NCBI GenBank assembly: GCA_949152475.1
Contig: OX424570.1
Span: 1,910,181-1,974,180, forward strand
Source: Terebella lapidaria
Lineage: Eukaryota; Annelida; Polychaeta; Terebellida; Terebellidae
Length of the DNA: 64,000 nucleotides
Reading direction: 5' to 3'
Shown here: in pieces, positions 34,390 to 47,035 of the stretch
Numbering within the stretch: position 1 is the first letter of the stretch
How the letters are laid out: every line of letters begins with the position of its first letter
Notes under the pieces: generated by a model
What the model was told of the DNA's origin: nothing
The model's database searches: none
Seen by the model: only the letters and a program-made list of their open reading frames with translations
Position numbers and translations under genes: made by a program

Positions 34390-36950
34390 AGAGTTATGTA
34401 GCAGAAAGACCTTGTAAGTGATGAACCGATCCGAGTACAGACGCTGTAATTTTTCTACAACAGCATGAACAAATGTTGATGTTTTTATGGTTGAATGTTG
34501 CAAGAATCCTGTCGTATACGTATCATAAACTGTCTGTAATTGACAGGACAATTCGTTTTCTGCCCTTACAGCTAATTTTGACCCGAGATGAACAACATCG
34601 AACATAGGGTTTTCCACAAATTAGTTGCAGCTGAACATAAGAATTCTATTGTTTATATCAGTGTCCAGTGAATGTTTGTTGTACAAGGGATTGTACATGA
34701 GATTGGACATCATGGACATGAGATCCAAATAATTTCAATTTAGAATGTCATTAAATAAAAAGTTGAGACATAATATGATTTGGAAGGTGTATATAGTGCA
34801 TTTGGAAAATATAGCAGGTTATCATGAAGTCATTCTATGGAATTGATTGTTGTTTTGTAGAACATTTTCACACATGTTGTTCACACGCATACGAAGTACC
34901 ACTGTTAACTAAAGTCGAGCTACCGCTTTATTTTTTAACGAGAACATTGGAATTGGAGGTTTCGATATCACACAATGCATTTCCGAACACATAAGTATGG
35001 AACACTTCTTAATATTATTGATAACCTTTCTGTTAAATTCCAAACAATTAACTGTCAAGGAACAATGTTATGAATACAAACAATAATGAATACCCTGAAA
35101 TAGGAATGATATTGGCATTATAATGCAGGATTATACACGTCTACAGGCACTTCATAACGAATGAGTTGTATACACGAAAAGAAATATTTCCCTTTACCAT
35201 AATTTAGTTGTTTATATTTTCCTTATTACAGGATCATAAATGTGTCACGTTGTTGGAGTGAGTATCACCAATGCAACCCTGCATTTCTAGCCCGGTGTTT
35301 ACATGCACCAAACATGTGACAATGATTATAAAACACCCAGAGGTGCGTATTTTTAAACCAAAACACTGAACTAATGAATAGGTTCGTAGCGACACGGAGA
35401 ATCTGATATTATGAAATGAATATGTATATATTGACCTTACGATTACGATGAAGCCAGTAACAAATGAACTGTTATGTGAACTGGAATATGAACAAATCTG
35501 GACAGAGTATTTATAAAATCCATGGTGTCCTCTGGTGTGAACAGTCTGCAATATGTGGTTTTATATACATAATACCTGCTCGTCAACCAATTAAGTTAAT
35601 TTCGAACATCTAATTGTTGTCTGACATATAACCTCTCAGATGAGCCAAAATATTTTATAATTGACGGTATCATACCATTACAAAATTACAGTGAAACGTT
35701 CGTGTGATTTATGCAGAACCGCTGCAGGTAGTTGCTACATATAAATCTTTTGCTGATCACATGACCCTTGGCTTACGTGATTAATCATCTGTTATACAGA
35801 TTGCATGCCTATACAGATTGCAGGAATCCTGATATATTATTGCAACACACCTAATCCAATAAGCTGTGTTGGAAGTCAGAAAACAGTACACGTGCGAGGC
35901 TGTGAACTTAGACAATCACAGGTGGAGTCTCACAGGACTTACCCTTCTTTTTATGGATGTTAGCCATTAGACATAAAGTAACGCCATACGTCTATATGCT
36001 CTGGTGTGTATCTGATGTACATTACACACCCCTCGGTACCCAGCTCCTGAACGATGTAAAGGACAGAGGAGACACATAACAATAATGTTGTAAATTGATA
36101 TTGCACTAGGTCCTCCAACGTAGTTGAAAAGAAATAAATTACAAACATTTTATGAAATACACAACTGATACGATATGCTGAAATTACAACAAATATATTG
36201 GTATCTGTATGTTATAGTGGGAAGAGTGATATAAATCTAGGTATTAATGCTGGTCACAGTGTACCTCGGCAATCACTGACGTGTGTACTGACAAGTAACT
36301 GTCATGTTGACATGCTAATTCCCTCCAGTGACAGCTGTCATCAAATCGAAAGATGAGTCACGCGATGTGTCCAGGATTTGACAATAGGCTGCATTGTCAT
36401 CCTCGAGGAGTGTTTGTCAGGATTTCAAAACTGTTGCGTGTCATATATTGTCTGATTTTATATTGTAAAACCATATAGCCCATATCCCATATACTGGGAT
36501 GAACGGATACAGGAAACTTTATCTCTAGATATACATATCATCTACTCTCGACCAATTTGTTAGCCAACATCTGCAGATCAAGGGACGTTTCACTTCTATT
36601 CACCGAGTATAAACCTGCAAAACTTATCGAGAATAAAACTACCCCCGAGCCAGCTAAGGGATAGTTCCCAGGCCACAAGTTACTTTTATTGTGCAGTATT
36701 TATTTCACAAACCAAAATTCGCACTGATCGGAGATACCTGCTCACTGCCGAACATCACAAGATATCACTTTAGCATAATGCCCAGAATATCCAAAATTAT
36801 CATATGGCAGCTTGACAGTCGATGCAAATAGCCTAGTAAATGCCATCATACAGTAATTTAAGCTACTGTTAACACACAAAGACCTAAACATACACCATAT
36901 CTATGTATTTTGTTCTTCAATAGCTGTGCGTATTATTCCAATAACAAACT
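34390..36950. other. Gene-free stretch containing a segment duplicated at 54-55 kb
   Basis: No protein is recognised. From about 35730 to 36360 the sequence is similar, in the same orientation, to about 53990-55070. Shared blocks are gtgattaatcatctgttat (35779/54018), gccattagacataaagtaac (35965) against gccattagacaccaagtaac (54087), and aatcactgac..actgacaagtaac followed by gttgacat.ctaatt (36270-36325 against 54963-55010). Confidence 0.6.
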
Positions 36951-36952
36951 TC

Positions 36953-37345
36953 TGCCCGGCGGGCTGTAAATTCCACACTTGCCCGGGCAGCTCCCAGTTA
37001 AAAAAAACATCGGTTTTTTTAAAGGTTAAACAAAAGCACATGGTCGCTCTCCTGGCCCGATTCCGTCATGTATCACTGTGGATACCCCGATTACCGTACG
37101 ATTACGATTACCGTACGATCGTGAACAATGGCAGATGGTATTTCGCTTCGAAAAATTTCAGGCCTGTTTATTGTAAATTATCCAATATGATAACATCAAA
37201 CCAACGTGGAAAAGTTTTTGTTGAACTGGGTGTATCCTTAATAGATTGTGAGGCGTATAGTCGTTTCTGTCAACACATGAGGCCCTTGAAAATTCTCATC
37301 ATGATTACCGTAACGTGAAAGCCGACTTTTGGTGTGATTACCGTA
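36953..37345 (+). repeat. Left arm of an inverted-repeat pair with ACCGTAACGT motifs
   Basis: gtcatgtatcactgtggata..ccccgattaccgt (37064-37097) and catgattaccgtaacgtgaa (37300-37320) match, at similar spacing, the reverse complement of 38468-38740. The motif gattaccgta(a)cg occurs four times within this arm. Confidence 0.55.
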
Positions 37346-38005
37346 ACGTCAAATTCACCACAGACAAATGTTAACCGTAAATAGGATGATAATGTGGTGG
37401 AAAATGTATTTGATGAATAGAAAACCAACCACAATCAACGCAAAAAACAGGATTAATTGTCATAATATTGTGTACTACATACATATAACAATAACATGGC
37501 ATATTGGAATTATGTACGGGTGCATGTCGTGATTACATAGTATTATATTACTTTTTGTAGGAAGCATGAGCAGCTACGAGGAATAATATAATGTATGAAT
37601 TTCACACATTTATATAACTATTCTTTTATATGACATTCGTTCAAATCTAATAAATCAATTCGATACTCGAATGCAGAGAAACTATATGTCATTTAATACT
37701 TTATAACACTATTCAAACTTCATTATCTTATTGAACCGATTAAACATGTTGTTGTGGCTACAACTGAATGTAAATTTAATCAAGAGCGTTTATCTATATT
37801 AGTTTCTTCAATTCATTGTTCCAAAAACGTTTGTCATTTCAAAAACAGTTTTAAGAAGACAACACATCGATATACCAATTATATATACACACTCGAGCAC
37901 TGTGCATGTGTTGGCTGTGCTAACACATATGACAAGACGAATTTTCAGCAATATAATTATAATAAAATGTGATAAAATAAAAAATTTTAGCGAGAAATTA
38001 AGAAA

Positions 38006-38080
38006 ACCTCGGTAGCTCAATTGGTAAAGCATTCGCCCTGTAAGCGGATTCTCCGTGATTCGAGTCCTGGACGAGTCAAC
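38006..38080 (+). repeat. tRNA-like sequence (degenerate SINE head or tRNA pseudogene)
   Basis: ggtagctcaattggtaaagc resembles a D-arm/A box and gattcgagtcc a B box. A 5-bp stem, ttcgc/gcgga, could form an anticodon arm, but its loop has C instead of the invariant T before the anticodon, and the T stem and acceptor stem pair poorly. It is not a functional tRNA gene; most likely it is the head of an old SINE. Confidence 0.45.
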
Positions 38081-38439
38081 TCGATGTTTCACTGAAATTT
38101 TCTCCATCTAGAACAATATGGTTTGTAAGAAAAATTTGTTCACTTCGAACTACATTACTGCTATCTGGACTAGAATCATTGTGGTCAAAAAGTCATCTTT
38201 GATCAGATATCCCACCATCCTTGACGAGTCCGCTGCCTCCTACAAATGACAATACTAGATCTAGCATCCTAATATGCTATTAAGTTGTCATTATATTAAA
38301 TATGCCACATTTGGAGTCATTATTAGGCCCCTCTATTAAATTTCCACATTTTCTAAACGTCAGTAACACATGCATCACATCGCAGCTACAAGTCATAGCA
38401 TAGGTATCGTATTTGTGATGCAAGCTTTTCCATGATACG

Positions 38440-38740
38440 GTAATCCGTTCCGTGTATTTATTTTCACGTTACTGTAATCATCAGTACACGTCACGGAATC
38501 AACAAGGGTTTTTAAAAATGGATATTAGAACAACTTAATGTGAACAAAACAATCTATTTTATAATTGACGGCAGAAGCAACATCATGGACCGTATAGGCC
38601 TCAATCGCCTAGTTCTGATACCATCAGAGTATCCTGATCTTGATGAACTTCGCATCATCTCCGGCCATTTTGATGACTACCGTAACGTACGTTACGGTAA
38701 TCGACGGTAAACGGGGTATCTACGGTGATGTATGACGTTC
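38440..38740 (-). repeat. Right arm of the ACCGTAACGT inverted-repeat pair
   Basis: The inverted counterpart of 36953-37345, with the clearest match at 38684-38737. It contains a perfect 22-bp palindrome at 38678-38699 (half-site taccgtaacgt). Confidence 0.55.
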
Positions 38741-39012
38741 TTCCCACAATTTACGTTTTAGGTTGATGCTCTTGGAACTCTGAAATGGCCTGTGAATCGG
38801 ATAAATGTGTGAATAAAAACTGTATTTCTTGCTTATTCCTTTCGAATCGGATATGATTTAGTCGTTTGAAACATACGAAAATGTCCCTACCATCAACTGG
38901 CATATGATAAACGTGTTATAAAATTCCTCTCACGCAGTGTACGATGTCAACCGGAGAACTAATGCCACTCGGAAATATTTTGTATTTGATTTAGAATATG
39001 TTCCCACAGAAC

Positions 39013-39045
39013 ATTATATTAAATATGCCACATATTTAATATAAT
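39013..39045. repeat. Perfect hairpin: 15-bp stem, 3-base loop
   Basis: attatattaaatatg, loop cca, then the exact reverse complement. It lies in the left arm of the foldback element as an extra ~35 bp that the right arm lacks (right arm: cacagaacgatactcattgg). The left half plus loop also occurs at 38290-38310. Confidence 0.9.
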
Positions 39046-40151
39046 ATGTAACTCATTGGTGTCAGAGGAGGTGTAATGTACAAAGCTTTTCCAAAGAAAT
39101 TCCTTTTCAGGAATTATATAGGGTTATTGCACAATATGGGGTTTCGAGCCCTCGGGCCAAGTCTCGGGCTTCGCGTCGGGCTTCTCAAAGACTTGAACCT
39201 CAGGCATAAAACCCCCATATTCAGGGGCGGATCCAGGATTTTTGAAAAGGGGGGGGGGGGGGGGGCGCAACCCATAGCGATGTGGGACACAGCCATACTG
39301 GCGTGGGGTCTGGGGCCCGCTCAAGGGCCCCAGAAGCTGAATACCTCTAGATGGTCTTAGGCGCATTCTGGAGCAATCCCGCGTCCAAAAGAGCGTTGCT
39401 ATGTCGTGCAATTCTGAACTAGAACAGAGTTGTTTCATCTCCAAACGAAAAATTGTAAGACATGTGATAACGTCATGTGACTTTCAGTTTCGAATGCTGG
39501 GGAATGTTTCTCTTTTTTTTTACCATATCTTCATCATAATACAAAGCCTGGCGTATTTGTAGACATAATACAAATTCTTTGTAGGTTCCCAACTAAATTT
39601 GTGGGTCTGGGGCCCGCTCAAGGGCCCAGAAGCTGAATAACTCTAATTGGTCTGGCGCATTTTGGGGGAATCTTAGGGCAGGATTCTGGGGGAAAATCAT
39701 GTGCCAAGAGGAGCGTTGCAATATTGTGCAATTTTAAATTTGGACAGAGTTGTTTCGTCTTTAAACAACTATAAATATGAAAAAAGTGAGACAGACGCTA
39801 AAATCACTTTTTTTCGCAATTCATATGATAAATTTCGCCCTATCGGTGCTACAGGGTCTCATTACCTATCCAATTCAAAATCCATAATCATAAATTATCA
39901 AGAAAGTATTGAGACAAAGTCACAATGTTATCTCTTTTGAGTTTATAAATTCAAGTGTTTTCGTCGATATCGTTTTTGGGGGGTTCTGCGGCGCGTATGA
40001 TATTTCAAACGTAACCAAATCAGTAACAAAACGAACCCAAATCCGAGATTTTTGACAATCAGTCCTCACAACCACATGTCACCAACAGTTGATTATGGTC
40101 GTGGATCTCAAACGATATTGTTGATCTAGACATCAATTCCATTCCTTTATA

Positions 40152-40376
40152 GTCGGCGTCATTGGTCTGTGAGCAGTGACGTGGATCGCCCCCGATCGCC
40201 GTATCATTCTATGGATAACGTTTTCCTGTTCCGTTATATAGGCCAAAACCAATATTCCAAAAATGTAAACCCTGCTAGGCTAACATAAAATAACACCCTG
40301 CTAAAATTTCATCAAAATATGTTTTTGACGGAATAATCACGAAAAAAACTACCGCTCACAGACCAATGACGCCGAC
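40152..40376. repeat. Small inverted-repeat unit (23-bp exact arms)
   Basis: gtcggcgtcattggtctgtg followed by agc (40152-40174) is repeated exactly in reverse complement at 40354-40376, enclosing about 180 bp. No target duplication is evident. Confidence 0.7.
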
Positions 40377-41285
40377 AATAAAAGTGACTTAAAATTATTG
40401 AGTGAAGAAGTTACTATAGTCGTACGACATTGCTACTTTTTAATTCAATAAATGTAGATTTGGAAGTGAGACCTGGTGAGACTACCGCCGCTCAATTCGC
40501 ATGGCAGACTTCAGGGTTCATGCCACGTGAAAACAGACAAAAACGAGCTCGTGCATGCTTTGCTATAGTCAGGGCGCGCTGTACATGTTGGTAATTTGTT
40601 GACGCTTCAGGAAGTCAGAGAGTCTGATGACTTCTTTAAATTTGGCAATCATTTTTCTTCCATTTTTCTTTCGATTTATCTTTCAGAAAAAAAAATTCTT
40701 TTCTGACAGCGCAAAAGGTGGGGGGGGGGGGCGGGGGCGTGCGCCGGGTGCGCCTATGATATTCTGCAATAGCCCTATATAATTCCTGAAGAGGAATTTC
40801 CTTGGAAAAGCTTTGTGCATTACACCTCCTCTGACACCAATGAGTATCGTTCTGTGGGAACATAATCTGAATCGAATACAAAATATTTCCGAGTGGCATT
40901 AGTTCCCCGGCTGACATCGTACACTGCGTGAGAGGAATTCTTCCCCGAGATTTATTGACAATAAAGAACGACGTATGGACTTCGTTATTGTTCTACGTCA
41001 GTTTGTGACAAGAGATTTAAAACCAGAGATTACAGCTGTCTGGAAAACAATGTTGATTCTTTTTGAAAACAAACATTTATCAATTGTTTTCACTTTTCCT
41101 TTTGATATGATATTTTCAGAGACAACTATTGTAATACTAGTACACACAGTCAGTAGACTGTGGGTGGTAACGCGCATACCACCTACGTAAACAACAGCGT
41201 ACTCTCAGCTTTTTGAATTCATCTCAAATATCGTAACGACTTTTTACTGCCAAAAATAACATGATATATACTCTACATATCAAAA

Positions 41286-41745
41286 TTAAGAACATAATAA
41301 TATTTCACAAAATATCTCAAATGTAGCTATTGGTCTTGGTGAGACATATCCTTGTTGCAACAATCTAGAAACTAGCTTTGAACTTCGGTGAAGAAAATCC
41401 TCATATCTGATACACAAATAGGCTGGCGACATGGGATTGTTGCTGCTTGAATATGATATACTTGTAATCATCACGCTTGTCATATAATATAGTTGACAGG
41501 TTAGAATTTTTATCTATTTCCGAATATAGACCTGAATAGTTAATAATTAGAGGAATTTGACGTGTGGCATTTAAGTAATCACCGAAACGAGGAAAATACA
41601 TAAACCATGTATAAGAAAGTGAAATTAGATTGTTAATTTGTCCCTAGATCCGCCGAGGTCTGCCAATAATGGTGTGGAAAAGGAAAGAGTTTTGATACAC
41701 GTCACTTTAGAAAGTGTGGAAGATGTAGAAATTCTATAAACTAGT
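41286..41745 (-). mobile_element. Penelope-like element, older deleted copy
   Basis: On the minus strand, translated pieces with SPAYL..RYEDFLHRSSKL and LLQQGYVSPRPIA are similar to the C-terminal RT part of the copy at 42184-43134. The sequences ctgccaataatggtg (41658) and ttttgatacacgtcacttt (41691) match more 5' parts of that copy, showing that internal sequence is missing. A short related piece may also lie within 41746-41850. It is broken, and more diverged than its neighbour. Confidence 0.7.
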
Positions 41746-42183
41746 CTATGCTGGACAGTGTAACAGTAATCTTAATGAAACACAACCCTGAAACAGTAGT
41801 TTAGAGATTACTTTTGGTGGAACATGATACCAAGCCTGAAACATACATCTACTATAAACTGGGTGGTTTAGAATCATTACACAAAGTAGTGACAGAATGC
41901 AATACAAACAGTTCATCGGATAAGATATCCTGGTTAGATATAGTAATAGACGTGGAATCAATACCCAGTATCAAGTATTCCGAGCAAACAAAACAGGGTC
42001 CGTTATCCAATCTCATAGTCCGGGGACAGAAAGTCATATCAGGCATACGAAGTGAGAGAAAACAAAAATGACAGGGAAACTCATGAACCCCCGTAAATGG
42101 CCATCAGGAGGTGAAATCAGGTGTTCCGGAAAGAGTGAGCATTTCCTGCCCCACTAGTGGCACCCGTCATGAATTCCCCAAAA

Positions 42184-43134
42184 TTAACATGAAAATAGAT
42201 CTAGTTGCATGGCAGACATGGATTTGCTGTATTTATCAACCAGATCATGATGACGTCCATAGAATTTCTTAAACGCAGCGATAAGTCTTGGTAAAACATA
42301 TCCTTGTCGTAGCAGTTTAGAGACTAGCTGGGCACTTCGATAGACAAAGTCCTCATATTTGCAACTAGCTCTGGAATAGCGTATAAGTTGAGAAACAAAC
42401 ACACCATATGCCGGTGACATAGGAATGTTGCTGCTTAGAAAAGGGAAATTGACTATGGAAAAATTGAAATCATCACGTTTGTCATATAATCTAGTTGACA
42501 GGTTAGAATCATTATCAATCTCCAACCTCAGGTCTAGATAGTTGGAAAAATTAGCGGATTCTGTATTATCCTTAATTTCAAGTTCCTTAGGATATATGAT
42601 ATCCAAATAATCACCAAACTTGGGATTATTTAGCGACAATACATCATCTATGTATCGGAAAGTGGAATTAAAATTACATGTTAGTTTCTTAGAACCTCCT
42701 CTTTGTAAATGTTGGATAAAATCTGATTCATATGAGTATAAAAACAGGTCTGCCAATAATGGTGCACAGTTTGTACCCATGGGAATACCAATAGTTTGTT
42801 GAAATATTCGACCACCAAATTCCACAAAAATATTATCAATCAGAAAATTAACCATATTTACCACATCTATTTCAGTATATTTGTATGGGGCATCAGAGTC
42901 GCCTTTAACAAAATAAGCGGTATTATATTTAACTACAATATAGTGGTACCGACGTTGTCCCTTTTTAGAGAAAAATGAATTATTGATTAGTTTTTTAAGC
43001 TGAGATTTCAGTTCAGAATGAGGTATAGTTGTGTACAAAGTGGAGAAATCAAATGTTTTGATAGACGTTACTTTTGAAAGTGTGTGCGCATGTAGATATT
43101 CCAATAAAGATTTGGAATTTTTTAATATCCACAT
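42184..43134 (-). mobile_element. Penelope-like element reverse transcriptase
   Basis: A 316-residue open frame with Penelope-type RT motifs: FDFSTLYTTIPHSEL near residue 28, IGIPMGTNCAPLLADLFLYS near 113 and the catalytic RYIDDVLSL at about 42634-42657, then LYDKRDDFNF and SPAYGVFVSQLIRYSRA. No GIY-YIG endonuclease domain is visible after the RT, so this is either an endonuclease-deficient type or a partial copy. The sequence upstream (to about 43555) includes a repeat also found at 33920-34150. The element appears incomplete at its 5' end. Confidence 0.75.
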
Positions 43135-43324
43135 TTGGTTTATACCACTTCTAGAATAGATGGTTTCAGAGTACTTTTGGAGACCTGTTATGTACTATTA
43201 GAATATGCATTATTTGAAGTACCCAGTTCATTAAGAGTCATTGGGAATAATATATTCACAAAAAAGAAATAGCAGGATCGTTGACACGTTTCAACAAACT
43301 ACCACATCAGACGCTGATGGAAAT

Positions 43325-43555
43325 GGTGTAAATATTAGTATCAATCTATTACCACCAATACAACCAATTTTGATGATCCCAATAACAAACGTGAAATACA
43401 ACATTTTGGAATAGAAACAAAGTCCGACCAAATACCTTATCAAAGGACACACTGGTGTCATCGGGGGCAGACAGTGTGGTGAATGTAGTTGTTTCTACTG
43501 TACACTTGATGGAATTAGTATACAACTGTCCAACAACCTACAAAAATAATTCAGA
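43325..43555 (-). repeat. Dispersed repeat, copy 2 (possible Penelope-like 5' region)
   Basis: The inverted match to 33920-34150, located directly upstream of the Penelope-like RT on the same strand. The shared blocks are listed for copy 1. Confidence 0.75.
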
Positions 43556-43609
43556 AATTGTGAGCGAGACTTGTTACAAGTGTTATCAAAATGTTTGTGA
43601 AAAACAAAA

Positions 43610-43890
43610 TGCACATATGAGCAAAAAATGTCGACTGAGCATTCATATATTTGTAATTACACAACATCCTGTCACAATGGCCGAACCCCCGACTCAAGAT
43701 TAATTGGCTCAATGCCCATTATATGTGGTTCAGACCCCGTCTGCACTAAAAGCATTCTATATATTCAGAATATATCAAGGGAACTCTAATGGCTTCGCGT
43801 AGAGTTTACACGGTGATAGATTGAGGAAACGGTGATAGATTTATTACCATTTCTATTTGCCATCTATCTGTGAGTGTATCACCATAACGC
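43610..43890 (+). repeat. Dispersed repeat, related to 59330-59540
   Basis: acacaacatcctgtcacaat occurs at about 43658 and 59366. gaaacggt..tttattac.atttctat.tg followed by catct is shared between 43833-43868 and 59499-59533. Same orientation in both places. Confidence 0.65.
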
Positions 43891-44544
43891 GAATGACATT
43901 TACCTGTATCCCGCTATTCTGATTTCATGGTGATTCTGATGAATCCGATTTTTTTTTACCTCGAAACCCTCCCGCGTGGTGCGTACGTTGTTTGTCCGGT
44001 ACTCCGATGGCTGTCACCCACACCCAAGGGCAGATATGCAAATGTCAAAGTCTATGAAGGTAAAGGTGACTCATTTGATAAACAACAACAAACGATAACA
44101 AAAAGAAATTCTGAGTGATAAACAATTATTCAAAGCCAACAACAAGGGTATAACGAACCAATTGAAAACAAGTCTTAACAAATTTGAGAAATGGCCAACA
44201 AAATTTCCTTTGAATGATTTCTTGTACTGTTGGTTTATATTTTATGGAAATTCCGCTGCAAACTTCAAAGATAAAAATGTTGATGACGAACGACATCGGA
44301 CCCATAGGCATGATAATGTTATATTGGACGATAGATCTGAGCCAAGAACAGAAACCCGTGTTCACATGCATATATTTAGATATGTAGGTTTATGGCGTAA
44401 TTGTTACAAAGTAATTCTTCATGTGATAGCTAGTGTCCAGACTGCACTAATTATAGGGTATTTGAAACACTTATCACATGATTAATAGTCCTAAAGGCCA
44501 TCATTTGTCCCACAAATCACTTATATCGGCAATCACATAACAAG

Positions 44545-44790
44545 AGTCACACAGTCTATGTATCTCCACATGAAATCAATAAGGCAGATTAGACACTATC
44601 TCGACAAAGAAGCATGTGTATCCGCTGTCATATCGCTGGTCACTAGTCGACTCGACTATTGTAACGCTCTACTCTGCGGGTTGTCGAACAATGCTTTACA
44701 TAGATTCCAGGTAGCCCAAAATGCTGCACCCAGACTAATAACTCACACTGGACGTCGTGACCATATTACGCCAGTTCTTTAAAATCAGGG
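44545..44790 (+). mobile_element. L2-clade LINE fragment (RT thumb)
   Basis: IRQIRHYLDKEACVSAVISL, VTSRLDYCNALLCGL and VAQNAAPRLITHTGRRDHIT are the conserved block that follows the RT palm in L2/CR1 elements; the intact element at 11436-13505 has the same block. The fragment is open for 75 codons to 44782, then lost. Confidence 0.8.
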
Positions 44791-44899
44791 TATAAAGACA
44801 GAATTGGGCAACGCTTCGTGACACATTCAGAATACCCTACAGGCAAGTCTGGTGACATATGATTGAACGAAGAAATTGACACACCATCGGGCTTATCTT

Positions 44900-46240
44900 G
44901 TTATCTCCACAACTATACATATTTTGTTAGTTGAGTGCTGACACGTCGGTTATTGGCGCCAGAGTAGTCATAATTGAGGGTGGAAACCAGAGAACCTAGA
45001 GAAAACCCACTTGCCCCCACCAGGCAACCATATACCACTCCCACATGCTGGCAAAAAGACCACGCCTGAATTGGGTGTATTAGTGGGAAACCATGGCAAT
45101 ACGTATAGCCATACATCCTGTTCGGTAATTGACTACAAGCAATTAGTTATAGCTATTGGGACGCTATCAATTCCAGTGTTAATTATCGACAAAATCTGAG
45201 AGTGAACCAGTCTGTATATATAAATTCATGGGTGTAATTACCAGGTGGATAATATGAGGTCATTATTGGAATAATAATATTGCATCTATAACACATTAAA
45301 GACCTAGTAGCATGCCGATGAAAGTGCTTTTCATTTAGTCCATTATGAATAGTTATCTGTAAATTTTACAAATACAATCAATGGGTTTCGAGATATTGAA
45401 TCAAACAGTTACTCCTTCCGTAAATTGCCGAAGATTTTGATCACGATTTTAGTATGGGTCGCGTGGTTTGTGACGTCATTTGAGGCAGTACTGAAAGTAC
45501 ATGTAGCCAGCAAGGTAAACTGCATGTTGCATATTCATTCTCCTTGTGTATGTTTTGACAATTCAAGTGAACGGGTGAGATGGTTGGAGTACGGCATTTC
45601 TTGTCTTGATATTTAGAATCAGTACTATTCATTCTTCCAGAAGGGAGGTTTGTTGAACTGCAAGATGTCCAGTATTTGTTGGTTTTCATGTGTTTTCTTT
45701 TGAATCTCATGCATTTTGGAGTGGTTTTCTATCTTTGAGCTGACCGCCCAAATTACGTGTTTTACGTTTTTGGCCAGCCATCAAAGCACATTTTGCCTCA
45801 ACTGACGTCACGATTACGGAAACTGCCGAAGCTATTTTTTTCATCGGCATGAGAAGGTGATTGCAATACTGGCTCAATATACTCGATTATATGTCGCTGT
45901 TATTAATTACCAAATAACGCGAACATCTTTTTTATCACCAAATGTCCACAATGCCTTTATCTGAACAGGAATAAAACCATATAATGGTACCTTGCTACTA
46001 TGACTTTAAACCGAGCCCTGCTCATATAATTATGTATGGGAATACTCGCCAGGTTCGTGTTTCATGGAATATACCAAATCAGCTCATATCAACTGAGCCG
46101 ATTGTCTTCCACTGCATAGAAATAATTTTCCATGGTTATGTGTAAACACAATTGATTGGTGTTTCAAAAAATGTCCAAAATCCCGAGTTCATCCATCAGT
46201 GAAACACGCTTTTTGGCCGTAGTTTTGTTTTAAATATTCA
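44900..46240. other. Gene-free spacer
   Basis: No coding domain is recognised. A gtggaaaccagagaaccta..gagaaaacccact phrase at 44978-45012 recalls a low-complexity repeat motif, but its identity is uncertain. Confidence 0.4.
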
Positions 46241-47035
46241 GATCATGTTGCCCAATAACTATACACTATAGACCCGTGTCCCTTTTGAGCGCAGTTGGGA
46301 AAACCATGGAAAGATTGGTTTTCAGCTCTATGATGTCATTTCTCGAGGAAAACTCTCTGCTGTCAGTATGGCAATCTGGATTTATACCAGGTAGATCTAC
46401 GGTTACACACCTCGTAGAAATTTATAATAGTTTTTGTGAAACTGTGTCGAGAGGGAGCGAAATCAGGGCTATATTTTTAGATATAAGCTATCGATAGAGT
46501 GTGACATAGCGGTTTATTGTTCAAACTAAAGAAATATGGTATACGTAATGATTTGCATGTATGGTTCACTGACTATCTGGACAATCGCACACAACGAGTT
46601 GTCATCAATGGGCAATCGTTAAGCTGGTCACCTGTAAGTGCGGGTGTGCCTCAGGGATCCGTTATTGGGCCGTTGTTATTTCTTGTCTTTATTAATGATA
46701 TCACGCTTGTAATATACGTCTCTTCGCAGAATTTTCATTGAAGTAAATGATAGAGAGGAAGGGGCGATTTTGATCAATGAGGATCTACAAGCGATTTCAT
46801 CATGGGCTGACAGGTGGCTGGTCACTTTCAATGCTTCAAAATCCGAGCCTCTCGTTATATCCAAGAAACGTGATCTCGGGCACCATCCCCCTGTATTTTT
46901 GAATGGCTCCATTATTGAGGAGACTACCAGTCATAAACATGTTGGCGTAACGTTCACTAGGGATCTTTCTTGGAGCAGCCACATATCAGACCTTGCTTCT
47001 AAAGCTACTAAGGTATTGAATGTTATCAAGCCATT

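Larger units (their letters stand above)
38922..40939. mobile_element. Foldback element with ~200-bp inverted ends
   Basis: 38922-39139 matches the reverse complement of 40759-40939: aattcctctcacgcagtgta, gaactaatgccactcggaaa, cattggtgtcagaggaggtg and caggaattatatagggttat. Inside are a widespread-looking ggcggatccaggatttttga plus G-run segment (39229-39266), a direct duplication (39300-39440 and 39600-39765, both starting ggtctggggcccgctcaagg) and a smaller inverted pair at 40152-40376. No transposase is recognisable, so this is a non-autonomous or composite element. Confidence 0.7.

Noticed and set aside
38006-38080. Functional tRNA gene
   Set aside because: The anticodon loop lacks the invariant T before the anticodon, and the T stem and acceptor stem pair poorly.
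39249-39265. Long G and C runs (also 19217-19230, 60079-60093) as G-quadruplex regulators
   Set aside because: They are plain homopolymers inside repeats or spacers with no gene nearby.
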